Below the pieces are notes generated by a model. That model was given only the letters and a program-made list of their open reading frames with translations, was not told where the DNA came from and made no database searches. A stretch of DNA of 11,965 nucleotides from Hallerella sp963597395 (lineage in GTDB: Bacteria > Fibrobacterota > Fibrobacteria > Fibrobacterales > Fibrobacteraceae). Position numbers and translations under genes: made by a program. The DNA lies in the NCBI GenBank assembly GCA_963597395.1, contig CAVBPX010000070.1:1-11965 (forward strand), written 5' to 3'. Below, one piece after another: positions 1 through 7,270 of the stretch (within the stretch, counting starts at the first letter, position 1; each line of letters opens with the position of its first letter).

Positions 1-148
1 CCAAGATCCAAGCTCTAAGTTCTAAGTTCTGACCTCCCTCCAGGAGGACGTTCACCCTTCACACTCCACACTCCACACTCCACACTCCACTCTTCACACT
101 CCACCCTCCACTCTCCACACTCCACCCTCCACTCTCCACACTCCACTC
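1..148. repeat. Degenerate heptanucleotide tandem repeat array
   Basis: Seen directly: the sequence keeps a 7-bp register. Positions 1-35 read as CCAAGAT, CCAAGCT, CTAAGTT, CTAAGTT, CTGACCT. After a short break holding the near-palindrome CCTCCAGGAGG (37-47), positions 51-148 hold fourteen consecutive heptamers of the form TYCACNC (TTCACAC, TCCACAC, TCCACTC, TCCACCC). A higher-order 21-bp unit of three heptamers is repeated at 95-115 and 116-136, with a partial third copy from 137. No ORF crosses it convincingly. It lies just upstream of alr and may extend past the left edge of the window. Confidence 0.85.
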
Positions 149-205
149 TGAACTAAGCTCTGTAGAATCCGTCAAAAAAATCGTTCCATCGGACGCCCGA
201 TTTCC

Positions 206-211
206 TATATT
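206..211 (+). promoter_or_regulatory. Candidate -10 hexamer (TATATT) for alr
   Basis: TATATT at 206-211 would place the transcription start about 7 nt downstream, on the A of the alr ATG at 218, so a leaderless transcript is possible. No Shine-Dalgarno-like sequence precedes that ATG, which fits. No convincing -35 hexamer is visible. A 5-bp inverted repeat (CCCGA at 196-200, TCGGG at 212-216) brackets the hexamer and could be an operator or coincidence. Confidence 0.3.
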
Positions 212-217
212 TCGGGT

Positions 218-1477
218 ATGATGAATTTATCGCCCGTCCCTCCCGATTTGCAAAACATTACGCGCCCGAACTGGATAGAAATCAACCTTGACGCTCTGAG
301 GAGCAACATCCAGTTTGTCCGAAAATCCATTCCAAAAAATACGAAGATCCTTTTGCCCGTCAAGGCCGACAGCTACGGACACGGATCGCTCGCCTGCTCC
401 TTTGCTGCCAAATACGGCGGCGCGGACTTTTTGGGCGTCGCTCACCTTTCGGAAGGAATGCTCCTTCGCCAATACGGCATGGACCTTGACATTCTGGTTC
501 TCGGGCCGTGCATTCCGGCGGACTTTCCCTACCTCGTGGAATTTCGTCTCACGTCCGCGCTTTCGGACCTGAAAACCGCCAAGGCCTTTGACAAATACCT
601 CGAAGAGACGGGCCTTTCGGCCAAGGCGCATCTCGCCATCAACACGGGCATGCACCGCTACGGAGTACGCTTTGACGACTTCGACACCATCCGCGAGATT
701 CTTACCCTGAAGCATCTTGACGTCGAAGGCATGTTTACGCACCTCGCGACGGCCGATATGCTCGACCGCGCATCGAACGCCGGGACACAGCGTCAAATCG
801 ACCGGTTTGCAAACCTCGTGGAACTTTTGGCAAACGAGGGAATCCGGCCCAAAATTTGCCACTGTTCAAGCTCCGCCGGGACGCTCCGGCACCCCGAAAG
901 CCATTTTGACATGGTGCGTCCGGGCCTTGTCCTCTACGGCTACAATCCGATGGGCGCAACCCCGCCCGAAGGCTTTGAATATCCGGAACTGAAGCCCGTC
1001 ATGACCATCAAATCGACCATCCGCACCATCCACGAGGTTCCCACGGGCGAAGCCGTCTCCTACGGCCAATACTGGGTGGCCCAGCAGCCGACAAAGGTTG
1101 CGACCATCGCCATCGGATACGGCGACGGCTATCTCCGCGGCGAATACAACAACGGCCACGTTCTGATTCGAAACGAACTTTGTCCGATTCTCGGACGCGT
1201 GTGCATGGACGCGACAATGGTCGATGTAAGCCGCATCCCGGACGTCCAGATAGGCGAAACGGTCGATGTCGTCGATGGCGGCGCCGATCCGCGCATTTCG
1301 ATGGAATCCGTTGCCGAGGCGCACCACACGATTCCCTACGAAATTACGAGCCGCGTCGCGCGGCGTCTCTACCGCAAGTACATTTGGAAAAACCGCGTCA
1401 TCCGCTGGGACGATCTCAAGGAAGAACTTCACATTCCGCCGTTTGCGCAGTATCCGTTCCGGAAAGAAAACCTTTAG
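218..1477 (+). CDS. alr: Alanine racemase
   Basis: PLP-dependent enzyme interconverting L- and D-alanine, supplying D-Ala for peptidoglycan; cytoplasmic. The PLP-lysine motif VKADSYGHG is at residues 48-56 (K49), in the usual N-terminal alanine racemase barrel. INTGMHRYG (141-149) matches the conserved TGM-R-G segment. The C-terminal domain carries the catalytic-tyrosine motif AVSYG (Y282), then IGYGDGYLRG (299-308) and GRVCMDATMVDV (326-337). At 419 aa it is somewhat longer than typical Alr (about 360-390), with about 16 extra N-terminal residues before the first barrel strand (NWIEINLDALRSN) and a C-terminal tail. Two ATGs are adjacent (218 and 221) and neither has a Shine-Dalgarno sequence. 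The next gene follows after 5 bp, so the two are probably cotranscribed. The family call is secure; the exact start is not. Confidence 0.96.
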   Translation: MMNLSPVPPDLQNITRPNWIEINLDALRSNIQFVRKSIPKNTKILLPVKADSYGHGSLACSFAAKYGGADFLGVAHLSEGMLLRQYGMDLDILVLGPCIPADFPYLVEFRLTSALSDLKTAKAFDKYLEETGLSAKAHLAINTGMHRYGVRFDDFDTIREILTLKHLDVEGMFTHLATADMLDRASNAGTQRQIDRFANLVELLANEGIRPKICHCSSSAGTLRHPESHFDMVRPGLVLYGYNPMGATPPEGFEYPELKPVMTIKSTIRTIHEVPTGEAVSYGQYWVAQQPTKVATIAIGYGDGYLRGEYNNGHVLIRNELCPILGRVCMDATMVDVSRIPDVQIGETVDVVDGGADPRISMESVAEAHHTIPYEITSRVARRLYRKYIWKNRVIRWDDLKEELHIPPFAQYPFRKENL

Positions 1478-1482
1478 GCCGT

Positions 1483-1899
1483 ATGGATACCGTTTTCGAT
1501 CCGTCGCGAAAAAAGTTCGTGGCAAATACTCCGGAGGAAGCGGTTCGGCAAACGGTCGTCGAATGGATCAAGTCCGAACTTTCCGTTCCGGGGCATCTCG
1601 TCGAAACGGAATTTGCGCTGCGGAACATCGACAAAAAAAATACGGGCCGGGTCGATATTCTGGTTCACGACTTTCGAAGCGGAAGCGATGTGCGGCACCC
1701 GTGGCTTCTCGTCGAATGCAAGCGCCCGGGCGTCGAATCGCCCGAAGCCCTGCAAACCCAGGTAAACCGCTACCTGAAGGTTCTCACGCCGCGGTTCATT
1801 ATGCTCTCCCTCGGTGACTCGGCCGTCTTTCTCGGACTTTCGGCCGCCGGAAATTCCTACGAGCAAATTCCAAGGCTCCCCCGCTATCCGAAGGCTTAG
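1483..1899 (+). CDS. Small HsdR-N-like (PD-(D/E)XK fold) protein
   Basis: 138-aa protein starting at the ATG 5 bp after the alr stop; longer in-frame extensions run back inside alr and are rejected. It resembles the N-terminal nuclease domain of type I restriction HsdR subunits (HSDR_N_2-type). The pattern is an N-terminal helix TPEEAVRQTVVEWI (16-29), then GRVDILV (55-61, D58), then LLVECKRPG (75-83) carrying the E78-x-K80 pair, then a helix with Q93, Q95 and Y98 ahead of a strand (FIMLSLGD). That gives a D...ExK site plus a Q-x-x-x-Y-like motif. There is no helicase domain and no hsdM or hsdS nearby, so it is a stand-alone domain protein rather than a restriction subunit. Small proteins of this class are common as 'HsdR N-terminal domain-containing protein', with function unknown. 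The fold call is fairly confident; the role is open. Confidence 0.8.
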   Translation: MDTVFDPSRKKFVANTPEEAVRQTVVEWIKSELSVPGHLVETEFALRNIDKKNTGRVDILVHDFRSGSDVRHPWLLVECKRPGVESPEALQTQVNRYLKVLTPRFIMLSLGDSAVFLGLSAAGNSYEQIPRLPRYPKA

Positions 1900-1997
1900 A
1901 ATTTTGTCCGGTTCCTCCGAAGAATTTTACCCGGCGCTTTCAAAAGCCCCTTCAAACTTTTTTAATTTTGCGCATAAACCTTGAGCGTTCCTTCAAT

Positions 1998-2002
1998 GGA
2001 GA
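1998..2002 (+). promoter_or_regulatory. Ribosome binding site of potA
   Basis: GGAGA ending 6 nt before the ATG at 2009 fixes the potA start. The 109-bp gap in front of it (1900-2008) is AT-rich and should hold the operon promoter, but I cannot pick out a convincing -35/-10 pair. A weak 4-bp stem (GCTT/AAGC, 1936-1947) followed by a T-rich stretch is too poor to call a terminator for the upstream pair of genes. Confidence 0.6.
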
Positions 2003-2008
2003 TTCGAA

Positions 2009-3115
2009 ATGGATCCTTTGCCTTCGAGCGGCCAGAACTTTGACCTGGACATCCGCGATATTTACAAGAGCTTCGGCCAAAAGGCCGTCCTCCGCGGAAT
2101 CAACGTTTTTATTCGCGACGGGGAATTCGTGACGCTGCTCGGCCCCTCGGGCTGCGGCAAGACGACGCTTCTCCGAATTATCGCCGGGTTCGAAAAGGCG
2201 GACCGGGGCGAAATAGTCCTGAGCGGCAAGGTCATTTCGGGAAAGTCGCCGTCAAAGCGTCCCATCAACACGGTCTTCCAGAACTACGCCCTTTTTCCGC
2301 ATCTGAATATTTTCAACAATATCGCCTTTGGGCTCAAAAGCCACAAGGTTCCCAAAGAAGAAATTGAACGCCGCGTGAACGAGATGATGAAACTGGTGAA
2401 CATCTCGGACCTCGCCTACGAAATGCCAGCAACGCTTTCCGGCGGACAAAAGCAGCGGGTCGCGCTTGCGCGCGCCCTGGTGAACAATCCGGACATTCTG
2501 CTCCTCGACGAGCCCCTTTCGGCCCTCGACGCGAGCCTCCGCAAAAAATTGCAGGTGGAACTTCGCGAGCTGCAAAAGAAGACCGATACGACGTTCATCC
2601 TCGTGACGCACGACCAGGACGAGGCGATTGCCGTAAGCGACCGCATCCTTGTGATGTACGGCGGACACATTGTGCAGGACGGAAGCCCGGAAGACGTGTA
2701 TGAGCATCCGGTGAACCGCTTTGTCGCAACGTTTATCGGCGAAGCGAACATTCTCGAATGCGAACGGACGGCGGAAAACCGCGCAAAAACAAGTTTCGGT
2801 GAGCTGGTTCTCGAAAAGGATCCCGCCTGGGAAATGGACAAAAACGGCGACCGCCGCGGCGGCATTGCCATCCGCATGGAAGACATCCACGTCTGCAAGC
2901 CCGACGAGAATTTTCAAAACAACGTTTTCCCGGCCAAGATTCTCGAACGGATTTTCCGCGGGGACTACTGGGAACTTATTGCGGAACTTCCGGGCGAAGG
3001 CGCAAACGGAAGTCTCAAACTCCGCGTGATGACGGACCCGGACGAAATCTACGACCCGGGCGACCAGGTGAAACTTTACATGGAACCGCAATATTTGCAA
3101 GTTCTGAGCGACTAG
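2009..3115 (+). CDS. potA: Spermidine/putrescine-type ABC transporter ATP-binding protein PotA
   Basis: ATPase subunit of a polyamine-type importer; binds and hydrolyses ATP on the cytoplasmic face to drive PotB/PotC. Visible motifs are Walker A GPSGCGKT (45-52), Q-loop Q91 (FQNYALFPHL), ABC signature LSGGQKQR (143-150), Walker B ILLLDE (163-168), D-loop SALD (171-174) and the switch histidine H201 in VTHDQDEA. Residues from about 240 to 368 form the C-terminal TOBE/OB regulatory region typical of PotA/MalK-type ATPases (FIGEANILE, then GGIAIRMEDI and the final YLQVL strand). 368 aa is the normal length for the subfamily. The potB start follows 7 bp after the stop. 'PotA' rests on subfamily features (FIGEANIL, YEHPVNRFVA) and on the potBCD neighbours; the substrate is inferred, not shown. 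Confidence 0.95.
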   Translation: MDPLPSSGQNFDLDIRDIYKSFGQKAVLRGINVFIRDGEFVTLLGPSGCGKTTLLRIIAGFEKADRGEIVLSGKVISGKSPSKRPINTVFQNYALFPHLNIFNNIAFGLKSHKVPKEEIERRVNEMMKLVNISDLAYEMPATLSGGQKQRVALARALVNNPDILLLDEPLSALDASLRKKLQVELRELQKKTDTTFILVTHDQDEAIAVSDRILVMYGGHIVQDGSPEDVYEHPVNRFVATFIGEANILECERTAENRAKTSFGELVLEKDPAWEMDKNGDRRGGIAIRMEDIHVCKPDENFQNNVFPAKILERIFRGDYWELIAELPGEGANGSLKLRVMTDPDEIYDPGDQVKLYMEPQYLQVLSD

Positions 3116-3122
3116 GAAATCC

Positions 3123-4025
3123 ATGCAAAAGACCGAAGTTTTTGAAGGGAAGCTCACCACCCGCGCCCACATGCAAAAGACGGGGACCCTCCTCGCGGGA
3201 CCGGGCATTCTGTGGCTTCTCGTGTTTCTTCTGCTGCCCACGGCATTTCTTCTCGTTCTCGCCTTTGCCAACCGCGGCGCCTACGGAAGCATCGACTGGA
3301 CGTTTTCCCTCACGAACCTCACGCGGCTTCTCGGGTTCAGTTCGTTCGGATGGTCGCCGGACAATCTTCTCATCCTGTGGCGAAGCGTGAAGATTGCGGT
3401 TTTCACAACGGTGCTGTGCATTGCCATCGGGCTTCCCATGGCCTTTTGGATTGCAAACCACAATCGTCCCATGCGGCAGTTTCTCTTTGCGCTCATCATG
3501 GTTCCGAGTTGTACGAACCTCGTCATCCGCACGGCCGCCTGGATGATCCTCCTCGGCCCGGACATGTTCCCCGCCAAGGTGGCAAGCTTTTTGGGACTTC
3601 TCGCGGACGGGGAGGCTCTCTATCCGGGGAGCTTTGCCGTCTATGTGGGCATGGTCAGCTCCATGCTCCCGTTTGCCGTGCTTCCGCTCTACACAAGCGT
3701 CGAAAGGCTCGACTGGGGTATAGTCGAAGCGGCGCGAGACCTTTACGCGGGGCCTCTCCGCACCTTCTACCACGGGATTCTTTCGCAAATGATGCCCGGT
3801 ATCGTCGCAAGCGTCATCCTTACGCTCGTCCCGAGCCTCGGCATGTATGTGATAAGCGACCTCCTCGGAGCGGGAAAGTATATGCTCATCGGAAACCTCA
3901 TCCAGCAACAGTTCGGTTCCGCGAGCGACTGGCCGTTCGGAGCGATGCTCGGAATCGTCCTGATTCTTTCGAGCGTCATCAGCCTTTTCATTTTCCAAAA
4001 AGTCGGAGGGAAGAACTTTGTCTAA
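3123..4025 (+). CDS. potB: Polyamine-type ABC transporter permease PotB
   Basis: Inner-membrane permease subunit, 300 aa. Hydrophobic segments are seen near residues 24-48, 88-111, 119-145, 171-192, 226-248 and 275-292, consistent with the six helices of the binding-protein-dependent permease fold. The cytoplasmic EAA loop that docks on the ATPase reads GIVEAARDLYAGPLRTFYHGI (199-219). The start at 3123 is supported by an AGGA that overlaps the potA stop. A second in-frame ATG at 3171 (M17) sits in a repeat of the same 12 bp (CATGCAAAAGAC) but has no Shine-Dalgarno sequence, so I prefer the first. The potC start lies inside the last codons. The subunit order A-B-C-D matches classical potABCD operons. 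Confidence 0.93.
   Translation: MQKTEVFEGKLTTRAHMQKTGTLLAGPGILWLLVFLLLPTAFLLVLAFANRGAYGSIDWTFSLTNLTRLLGFSSFGWSPDNLLILWRSVKIAVFTTVLCIAIGLPMAFWIANHNRPMRQFLFALIMVPSCTNLVIRTAAWMILLGPDMFPAKVASFLGLLADGEALYPGSFAVYVGMVSSMLPFAVLPLYTSVERLDWGIVEAARDLYAGPLRTFYHGILSQMMPGIVASVILTLVPSLGMYVISDLLGAGKYMLIGNLIQQQFGSASDWPFGAMLGIVLILSSVISLFIFQKVGGKNFV
4005..4010 (+). promoter_or_regulatory. Strong Shine-Dalgarno of potC, sets a TTG start
   Basis: GGAGGG at 4005-4010, inside the end of potB, lies 7 nt before TTG at 4018. The nearest in-frame ATG is 24 codons further in, inside the first membrane helix, so the TTG is the likely start. The arrangement implies translational coupling with potB. Confidence 0.75.
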
Positions 4026-4842
4026 GAGAAAGCTTCCCTTTATAACGGGCGTCATCGCCCTCGTCGGATTCGTTCTTCTATACCTTCCGATGTTCCTTGT
4101 CGCGGAGCAGAGCTTTAACGCGAGCCGTCACGGTCAGACTTGGAAGGGCTTTACGCTCGACTGGTATCTGGGCCTTTTCGACAATGCGATGGTCCAGACG
4201 ACAACCGTCAACACGGTCATTCTCGCCGTCGTGAGCACACTTATCGCGACCCTCCTCGGGACACTCCTCGCCATAGGCCTTCACCGGACGCCCTGGGGAC
4301 AGAAGATGCGCACGTTCTTTGACATGTCCATCAATGTCCCCGTGGTAACGCCAGACATTCTGATGGCCATCGCCCTCGCCGTCGTCTTTGCGCTGTTCCG
4401 TTCATGGACAACCGTTTTCGACCCGGGCATGCTCACCATGACAATAGCCCACGTCACGCTCGAAATCAGCTTTGTCGTCCTGATTGTGCAAAGTCGCCTT
4501 TCGGGCATCGGAAAGGAGCAGATAGAGGCGGCACGAGACCTTTACGCTTCGACGGCCGGAGCCTGGTTTCGCGTCATCCTCCCGCAGCTTTCGACGGCAA
4601 TTGTCTCGGGCGCGCTTCTCGCGTTTACGCTTTCGCTCGACGACTTTATCTTAAGCTTCTTTACGAGCGGTCCCGAATCGCAAACGCTCCCGCTCTACAT
4701 CTACGGCTCGCTCAAACGCGGCATTTCCCCGCAAATTCACGCGCTTTCCACCATCGTCTTTTCGCTCACCCTTTTTGTAATGCTTCTTCTCGTTCTCCAC
4801 GGAATACGCAAGGAGCGGAAAATAGAGCGCAAAAAGGCTTGA
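4018..4842 (+). CDS. potC: Polyamine-type ABC transporter permease PotC
   Basis: Second membrane subunit of the transporter, 274 aa, overlapping potB by 8 nt. It starts with TTG, giving a short basic N-terminus (MSKRK) before the first helix (about 8-29). Further hydrophobic segments lie near 63-88, 105-127, 137-158, 189-215 and 244-262. The EAA loop is EQIEAARDLYASTAGAWFRVI (168-188), next to an LPQL segment. SLDDFILSFFTSGP (206-219) and the TLPLYIYGSLKRGISP stretch (223-238) are typical of PotC/PotI proteins. It should pair with PotB to form the pore. Only the substrate is uncertain. Confidence 0.94.
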   Translation: MSKRKLPFITGVIALVGFVLLYLPMFLVAEQSFNASRHGQTWKGFTLDWYLGLFDNAMVQTTTVNTVILAVVSTLIATLLGTLLAIGLHRTPWGQKMRTFFDMSINVPVVTPDILMAIALAVVFALFRSWTTVFDPGMLTMTIAHVTLEISFVVLIVQSRLSGIGKEQIEAARDLYASTAGAWFRVILPQLSTAIVSGALLAFTLSLDDFILSFFTSGPESQTLPLYIYGSLKRGISPQIHALSTIVFSLTLFVMLLLVLHGIRKERKIERKKA

Positions 4843-4902
4843 AAAGCAAACCTGAATTTTTATTTTTGAACCATCACCCCCAAACCCATACAGGTACAAA
4901 AA

Positions 4903-5976
4903 TTGAAAAAAATCCTCTCTCTTCTTTCCGCCGCTTCCCTGTTCCTCGCGCTGGGACTTTTTGCCGGTTGTAACGACAAGGAGAAATCCGCCGAAAAGCC
5001 GACAAAGGTCACCGTGATGATCTACAGCGAGTACATCGACCCGGAAATGCTCAAGGATTTCCAAGCAAAAACGGGCTTTGAGCTCAAGCTTGAACTCTAT
5101 GAAGCCCAGGAAGAGATGATAAGCAAGCTCCAAACCGTCGGAACATCCCAATACGACGTGGTCATCGCAAGCGACGTCGTGATTCAGCAAATGATCCACC
5201 TCGGGCTCATCGCGCCTATTGACACGAACAAGGTTCCGAACCGCGTAAATGTCGCGCACCAGTTCAAAAACCCGAGCTACGATCCGACGAACGCCTACAC
5301 GCTCCCCTACCTCTGGGGAACGACCGGCATTCTCTACCGCGATTCGACAATCGATCCGCTGAACGCAAGCTACGCGATGCTCTTTGACGCTTCAAAAACC
5401 AAAGGAAAGTTCAGCCTCCTCGAAGAGAGCCGTTCGATGCTCTCGATGGCGCTCCAGGCCAAGGGCTTTGACGCGAATAGCACAAACAGGGACGAAATCA
5501 ACCAGGCGGTCGAATACATTCTCCAGGCGAAGAAAGATCCTCACTTCCTCGGATTTGACGGGTCTGTCGGCGGCAAGGACAAGGTTCTCTCCAAAATGGA
5601 CTGGGCGGCAATCGTTTTCAACGGCGAAGCGATGGCCGCCATCGACGAGGATTCGACGCTCCGGTTTGCGATTCCCGTCGAAGGTTCCTTTATGTGGGTC
5701 GATGCCATGACGCTTTCGAGCAAGGCGCCGAACCCGGAAGGCGCCTATGCCTTTATGAACTACATTCTCGACGCAAAGATCGGTGCACAGCTCGCCAAGT
5801 ACATCAACTATGCGACACCGAACAAGGCCTCGATTGAAGTTCTCGACAAGGACTTTACCGAAAACCGCGTCATCAACCCGACCGAAGCGGAAATCAAGCG
5901 GATGGTCTTTTTAAAGGACCCGGGAGACGCCGCGCGCCTCTTTGACGAAGCCTGGACCATCGTCAAGACCCGCTAA
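4903..5976 (+). CDS. potD: Polyamine-type substrate-binding lipoprotein PotD
   Basis: 357-aa substrate-binding protein of the transporter. A TTG start (4903) with AGG 8 nt upstream gives a classic lipoprotein signal: MKK, a hydrophobic core (4-19), then FAGC with C23 as the likely lipidated cysteine. The -3 residue is F rather than the usual L. The mature part follows the PotD/PotF fold: VTVMIYSEYIDPEML (36-50), YDVVIASDVVIQQM (84-97), NAYTLPYLWGTTGILY (130-145) and the second-lobe segment GSFMWVDAMTLS (261-272). From memory of E. coli PotD, W265/D267 align with W255/D257 and E43/Y44 with E36/Y37. The W34 and W229 positions appear to be Y41 and F239, and E171 appears to be S178, so the ligand could differ from spermidine. 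There is a 60-bp gap after potC and 20 bp before tgt, with no terminator visible in either. Confidence 0.92.
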   Translation: MKKILSLLSAASLFLALGLFAGCNDKEKSAEKPTKVTVMIYSEYIDPEMLKDFQAKTGFELKLELYEAQEEMISKLQTVGTSQYDVVIASDVVIQQMIHLGLIAPIDTNKVPNRVNVAHQFKNPSYDPTNAYTLPYLWGTTGILYRDSTIDPLNASYAMLFDASKTKGKFSLLEESRSMLSMALQAKGFDANSTNRDEINQAVEYILQAKKDPHFLGFDGSVGGKDKVLSKMDWAAIVFNGEAMAAIDEDSTLRFAIPVEGSFMWVDAMTLSSKAPNPEGAYAFMNYILDAKIGAQLAKYINYATPNKASIEVLDKDFTENRVINPTEAEIKRMVFLKDPGDAARLFDEAWTIVKTR

Positions 5977-5996
5977 ACATTCCAAAGATTTTCGCC

Positions 5997-7139
5997 ATGC
6001 AAAAGAACCGTTTCGAACTCATCAAGACTTCCGAAAAGTCCAAGGCCCGGCTTGGAAAAATCCACACGGGCCACGGCGTCATCACGACGCCCATCTTTAT
6101 GCCGGTCGGAACCCAGGCGACGGTCAAGGCCATGACGCCCCGCGACCTCGAAGAAGCGCATGCGGAAATCATCCTCGGCAACACCTACCATCTCTACCTT
6201 CGCCCCGGAACGGGACTCATCCGCGACGCGGGCGGTCTTCACCGCTTCATGAACTGGCACGGTCCCATTCTCACGGACAGCGGCGGATTTCAGGTGTGGA
6301 GCCTCAAGGACCTTCGAAAAATCAAAAAGGAAGGTATCGAGTTTAGAAGCAACATCGACGGTTCCAAGCACTTTTTTTCGCCGGAAAGCGTCATGAACGC
6401 GGAGCGCGAAATCGGAGCGGACATCATCATGGCGCTCGACGAATGCACGCCCTACCCGAGCACGCACGAAGAAGCGGAAAAATCGCTAAACTACACGCTC
6501 CACTGGACGCGCCGCGCCAAGGAATATCTCGAAAAACATCCCCCGCTTTTCGGCTACGACCAAAGCTTTTTCGGCATCGTACAGGGCGGCATGCACAAGG
6601 AGCTCCGCAAAAAGGCCATCGAGGAAATCCAAAAAATTTCACCGGACGGCTATGCGCTCGGAGGACTTTCTGTCGGGGAACCCGCCGAAACCATGTACGA
6701 AATCGCCGATTTTTGCACGGACTACCTTCCAAAGGAAAGCCCGCGCTACGTGATGGGCGTAGGCACTCCGTGGAACCTTCTCGAGCTCATCCTCCGCGGA
6801 ATCGACATGTGCGACTGCGTCATGCCCACACGCAACGCCCGCAACGGAATGCTCTTTACCAGCGAGGGCGTTTTGCACTACAAGGCGGGCCGCTACGCCA
6901 AGTCCCTGGACCTGCCTCCCGATCCGCACTGCGACTGCTACACGTGCCGAAACTTCAGCCTGGCCTATTTGCGCCATCTTTTCCACACGGGAGAAATTCT
7001 CGCCATGACGCTTTCGAGCATTCACAACGTGCATTTTTATCTCAAGCTCATGCGCGACGCCAAGGCGCACATCGCGGACGACACCTACGAAGAATGGGCG
7101 AAAGAACAAATCGTCCGATTGCAAAAAATCTGCGACTGA
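5997..7139 (+). CDS. tgt: Queuine/preQ1 tRNA-guanine transglycosylase (Tgt)
   Basis: Exchanges G34 in the anticodon of GUN tRNAs for the queuosine precursor preQ1 by base exchange. 380 aa, the usual length for bacterial Tgt, starting FELIKTSEKSKARLGKI. Key residues are visible: the general acid/base aspartate D94 in TDSGGFQVWSL (93-103), VQGG (195-198), GGLSVGEP (222-229), and the nucleophile D273 in GIDMCDCVMPTRNARNG (268-284). The structural zinc site is C312, C314, C317 and H343 (HCDCYTC then SIHN). No residue appears to be missing. It follows potD by 20 bp without a terminator and with only a weak Shine-Dalgarno (AAAGA), so it may be read from the pot operon. It converges on trmFO, with a MITE-like element between. 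Confidence 0.97.
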   Translation: MQKNRFELIKTSEKSKARLGKIHTGHGVITTPIFMPVGTQATVKAMTPRDLEEAHAEIILGNTYHLYLRPGTGLIRDAGGLHRFMNWHGPILTDSGGFQVWSLKDLRKIKKEGIEFRSNIDGSKHFFSPESVMNAEREIGADIIMALDECTPYPSTHEEAEKSLNYTLHWTRRAKEYLEKHPPLFGYDQSFFGIVQGGMHKELRKKAIEEIQKISPDGYALGGLSVGEPAETMYEIADFCTDYLPKESPRYVMGVGTPWNLLELILRGIDMCDCVMPTRNARNGMLFTSEGVLHYKAGRYAKSLDLPPDPHCDCYTCRNFSLAYLRHLFHTGEILAMTLSSIHNVHFYLKLMRDAKAHIADDTYEEWAKEQIVRLQKICD

Positions 7140-7150
7140 AAAATTTTAAG

Positions 7151-7269
7151 GGAACCTCTAAAAATTGCTTTGGTTAAGAAAATTTGAGTGAGACCAAGCG
7201 ATGGCTGGAATGACTGCCAGCGCGAAGTGTCGCAACCAAATTTTTGAAAATGAATTTTTAGAGGTGACC
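7151..7269. mobile_element. MITE-like element, copy 1 (119 bp)
   Basis: The left end GGAACCTCTAAAAATT (7151-7166) is the inverse of the right end AATTTTTAGAGGTGACC (7253-7269), with 13 bp perfect. A further inverted pair TTGGTT/AACCAA lies at 7170-7175 and 7234-7239. Inside are two smaller hairpins: GC(T)TTGGT paired with ACCAAGC (7167-7199), and GCTGG paired with CCAGC (7204-7208 and 7217-7221). TTTAAG directly flanks both sides (7145-7150 and 7270-7275), like a target-site duplication; the match runs on to TTTAAGGGA if the ends are shifted. The trmFO stop codon lies in the right-hand duplicate. It has no coding capacity. A second, shorter relative is at 11320-11391. It may also act as a weak terminator for the converging genes. 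Confidence 0.75.
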
Positions 7270-7270
7270 T

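Noticed and set aside
37..47. CCTCCAGGAGG palindrome as an operator
   Set aside because: It lies within the repeat region with a single-base centre and no gene start nearby; probably part of the repeat-array junction.
1..148. CRISPR array
   Set aside because: Units are contiguous 7-mers with no unique spacers of constant length.
1933..1960. Rho-independent terminator after the HsdR-N-like gene
   Set aside because: Only a 4-bp stem precedes the T-rich stretch, so it is not convincing.
2252..4055. Two long minus-strand open frames (339 and 346 codons) opposite potA and potB
   Set aside because: They lie antisense to clearly conserved genes, have skewed His/Arg/Val-rich composition and no recognisable motif; they follow from the codon bias of the real strand.
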